Position numbers and translations under genes: made by a program. A stretch of 45,340 nt of DNA from contig NZ_MCVI01000043.1 of assembly GCF_002873135.1 (NCBI RefSeq), positions 1-45,340 of the forward strand, given 5' to 3'. The notes below the pieces were generated by a model that did no database searches, had not been told where the DNA came from, and was given only the letters and a program-made list of their open reading frames with translations. This DNA is from Shewanella sp. 10N.286.48.A6 (GTDB lineage Bacteria; Pseudomonadota; Gammaproteobacteria; Enterobacterales; Shewanellaceae). Shown piece after piece: positions 44,634 through 45,340 of the stretch (its first letter is position 1; each line of letters begins with the position of its first letter).

Positions 44634-44709
44634 TGGTATCCCCTAGGGGATTCGAACCCCTGTTACCGCCGTGAAAGGGCGGTGTCCTAGGCCTCTAGAC
44701 GAAGGGGAC
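44634..44709 (-). tRNA. tRNA-Glu (anticodon UUC), copy 1
   Basis: A 76-base cloverleaf. Acceptor arms GUCCCCU and AGGGGAU (first pair is G-U), D arm GUCUAGAGGCCUAGGAC, anticodon stem ACCGC-CC/GGCGGU with loop reading CUUUCAC (anticodon UUC), T arm CAGGGGUUCGAAUCCCCUA region, discriminator A73 and an encoded CCA. The last tRNA before the terminator in transcription order. Confidence 0.97.
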
Positions 44710-44818
44710 CCGGACTGGCGTTATACTCTACCAAAGAGTGAATAACTCATTAAGTTCTGTAGGCTAAAACTTAACGCTTGTTTTAAACTATCGAAATAAA
44801 TCAATAATTTTAAAATTG

Positions 44819-44894
44819 TGGTATCCCCTAGGGGATTCGAACCCCTGTTACCGCCGTGAAAGGGCGGTGTCCTAGGCCTCTAGACGAAGGGGAC
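44819..44894 (-). tRNA. tRNA-Glu (anticodon UUC), copy 2
   Basis: Identical in sequence to copy 1, including the G1-U72 pair and encoded CCA. Separated from it by a 109-base spacer that recurs upstream of copy 3. Confidence 0.97.
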
Positions 44895-44966
44895 CCGGAC
44901 ATATTGTTTCACTTCTAATATAACGAAGACCTATAAGTAACACTTTAGAAGGCTATTAAAGTGAAA

Positions 44967-45029
44967 CCGCCGTGCTCTTAATAAAAATAGCGCGGTGTCC
45001 TAGGCATCTCTTCTTTAATCGAAGGGGAC
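44967..45029 (-). pseudogene. Decayed tRNA-Glu with insertions
   Basis: On the minus strand the first ten bases GTCCCCTTCG and the segment GCCTAGGACACCGC are those of tRNA-Glu, and CGGCGGT of the 3' anticodon arm is kept. The D loop is enlarged (ATTAAAGAAGAGAT replaces TCTAGAG). The anticodon loop is replaced by an AT-rich insert, GCTATTTTTATTAAGAGC, that extends the stem. The T arm, 3' acceptor strand and CCA are missing; a CACTTTA / TAAAGTG hairpin follows. It cannot act as a tRNA. Confidence 0.85.
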
Positions 45030-45134
45030 CCGGACTGCATTAGACTCTGCAAAGAGTGAATACTCATTAAGTTCTGTAGGCTAAAACTTAACGCTTGTTC
45101 AAACTATCGAAATAAATCAATAATTTTAAAATTG

Positions 45135-45210
45135 TGGTATCCCCTAGGGGATTCGAACCCCTGTTACCGCCGTGAAAGGGCGGTGTCCTAGGCCTCTAGA
45201 CGAAGGGGAC
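45135..45210 (-). tRNA. tRNA-Glu (anticodon UUC), copy 3
   Basis: Sequence identical to copies 1 and 2. Its downstream spacer (left side) ends in the AATAATTTTAAAATTG block also found before copy 2, marking a duplicated tRNA-plus-spacer unit. Confidence 0.97.
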
Positions 45211-45332
45211 CCGGACTGGCGTTATACTCTACCAAAGAGTGAATACTCATTAAATCCTGTAGGCTAAGATTTAACGCTAAAATTCAAACTACCAATTACT
45301 CAGTAATTTTTCTTCTTTTCGAAAAAAGAAGG

Positions 45333-45340
45333 TGGTATCC
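45333..45340 (-). tRNA. tRNA-Glu copy 4, cut by the window edge
   Basis: Only the 3' tip is present: TGGTATCC on the plus strand, i.e. GGATACCA with the encoded CCA, preceded on the left by the same GAAAAAAGAAGG flank that borders copy 1. The rest lies beyond the window. Confidence 0.8.

Larger units (their letters stand above)
44710..45332. repeat. Repeated spacer units of the tRNA-Glu array
   Basis: The spacers share a start CCGGACTG, the hairpin ACTCT-ACCA-AGAGT (varied in the second), ACTCATTAA, CTGTAGGCTAA, TTAACGCT and, in two of the three, a common ~45-base tail. Unit spacing is 185, 316 (with the decayed copy) and 198 bases, consistent with amplification by unequal recombination. Confidence 0.8.

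Overview
The window looks like a chromosomal segment of a marine gammaproteobacterium, most probably Shewanella. The evidence is gene order and protein sequence: proS-trmO-rcsF as in enteric genomes, hns next to etfBA, a full liuR-liuABCDE-scoAB leucine-degradation operon, and gnd/menA/tesB-ybaY ending in a tRNA-Glu cluster. The DNA is moderately AT-rich. There is no CRISPR array, transposase, integrase, phage gene or rRNA. Most of the window is core metabolism.

Layout. 1-1178 has no protein gene. It holds two tandem ~389-bp repeats plus a third, diverged relative, each with a terminator-like hairpin on the minus strand: a candidate multicopy small-RNA family. 1.2-8.4 kb: glutathione peroxidase, a YfaZ-type outer-membrane protein, a patatin lipase, proS, a hexapeptide acyltransferase, trmO, rcsF and hns. 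8.4-12.9 kb: etfBA behind adjoining PsrA-like and LiuR-like palindromes, then a lysine riboswitch leading an NhaC-family transporter. 13.2-21.6 kb: an M3 peptidase lipoprotein, thymidine kinase, an acyl-CoA dehydrogenase with a broken copy of its own 3' end beside it, a radical-SAM HemN-like protein, a DUF1097 membrane protein and a small secreted barrel-like protein.

21.6-25.1 kb is the accessory part: simple tandem repeats, an FKBP isomerase, and a ~1.7 kb AT-rich stretch (DUF2188 protein, GntR-type winged-helix protein, orphan membrane protein) bracketed by two inverted copies of a ~240-bp repeat whose stems show compensatory changes. Further fragments of the repeat and a 13-bp inverted-repeat MITE-like element lie in and near it.

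25.1-36.3 kb is catabolic: isovaleryl-CoA to acetoacetate and acetyl-CoA (LiuA, LiuB/D, LiuC, LiuE), CoA transfer to acetoacetate (ScoAB), the MerR regulator LiuR, and a divergent PrpE-like acyl-CoA synthetase. EtfAB are the electron acceptors for LiuA and the 596-residue acyl-CoA dehydrogenase, and the predicted operators tie the distant etfBA operon to both the LiuR and the fatty-acid (PsrA) regulons. 36.5-44.2 kb carries a membrane protein, a LysR regulator, gnd, menA, tesB-ybaY and an MFS transporter. 44.6 kb to the edge is a minus-strand tRNA-Glu(UUC) array with one decayed, insertion-bearing copy.

Start codons were re-chosen where the longest open frame was clearly too long. Everything rests on reading the sequence; no database search was made.
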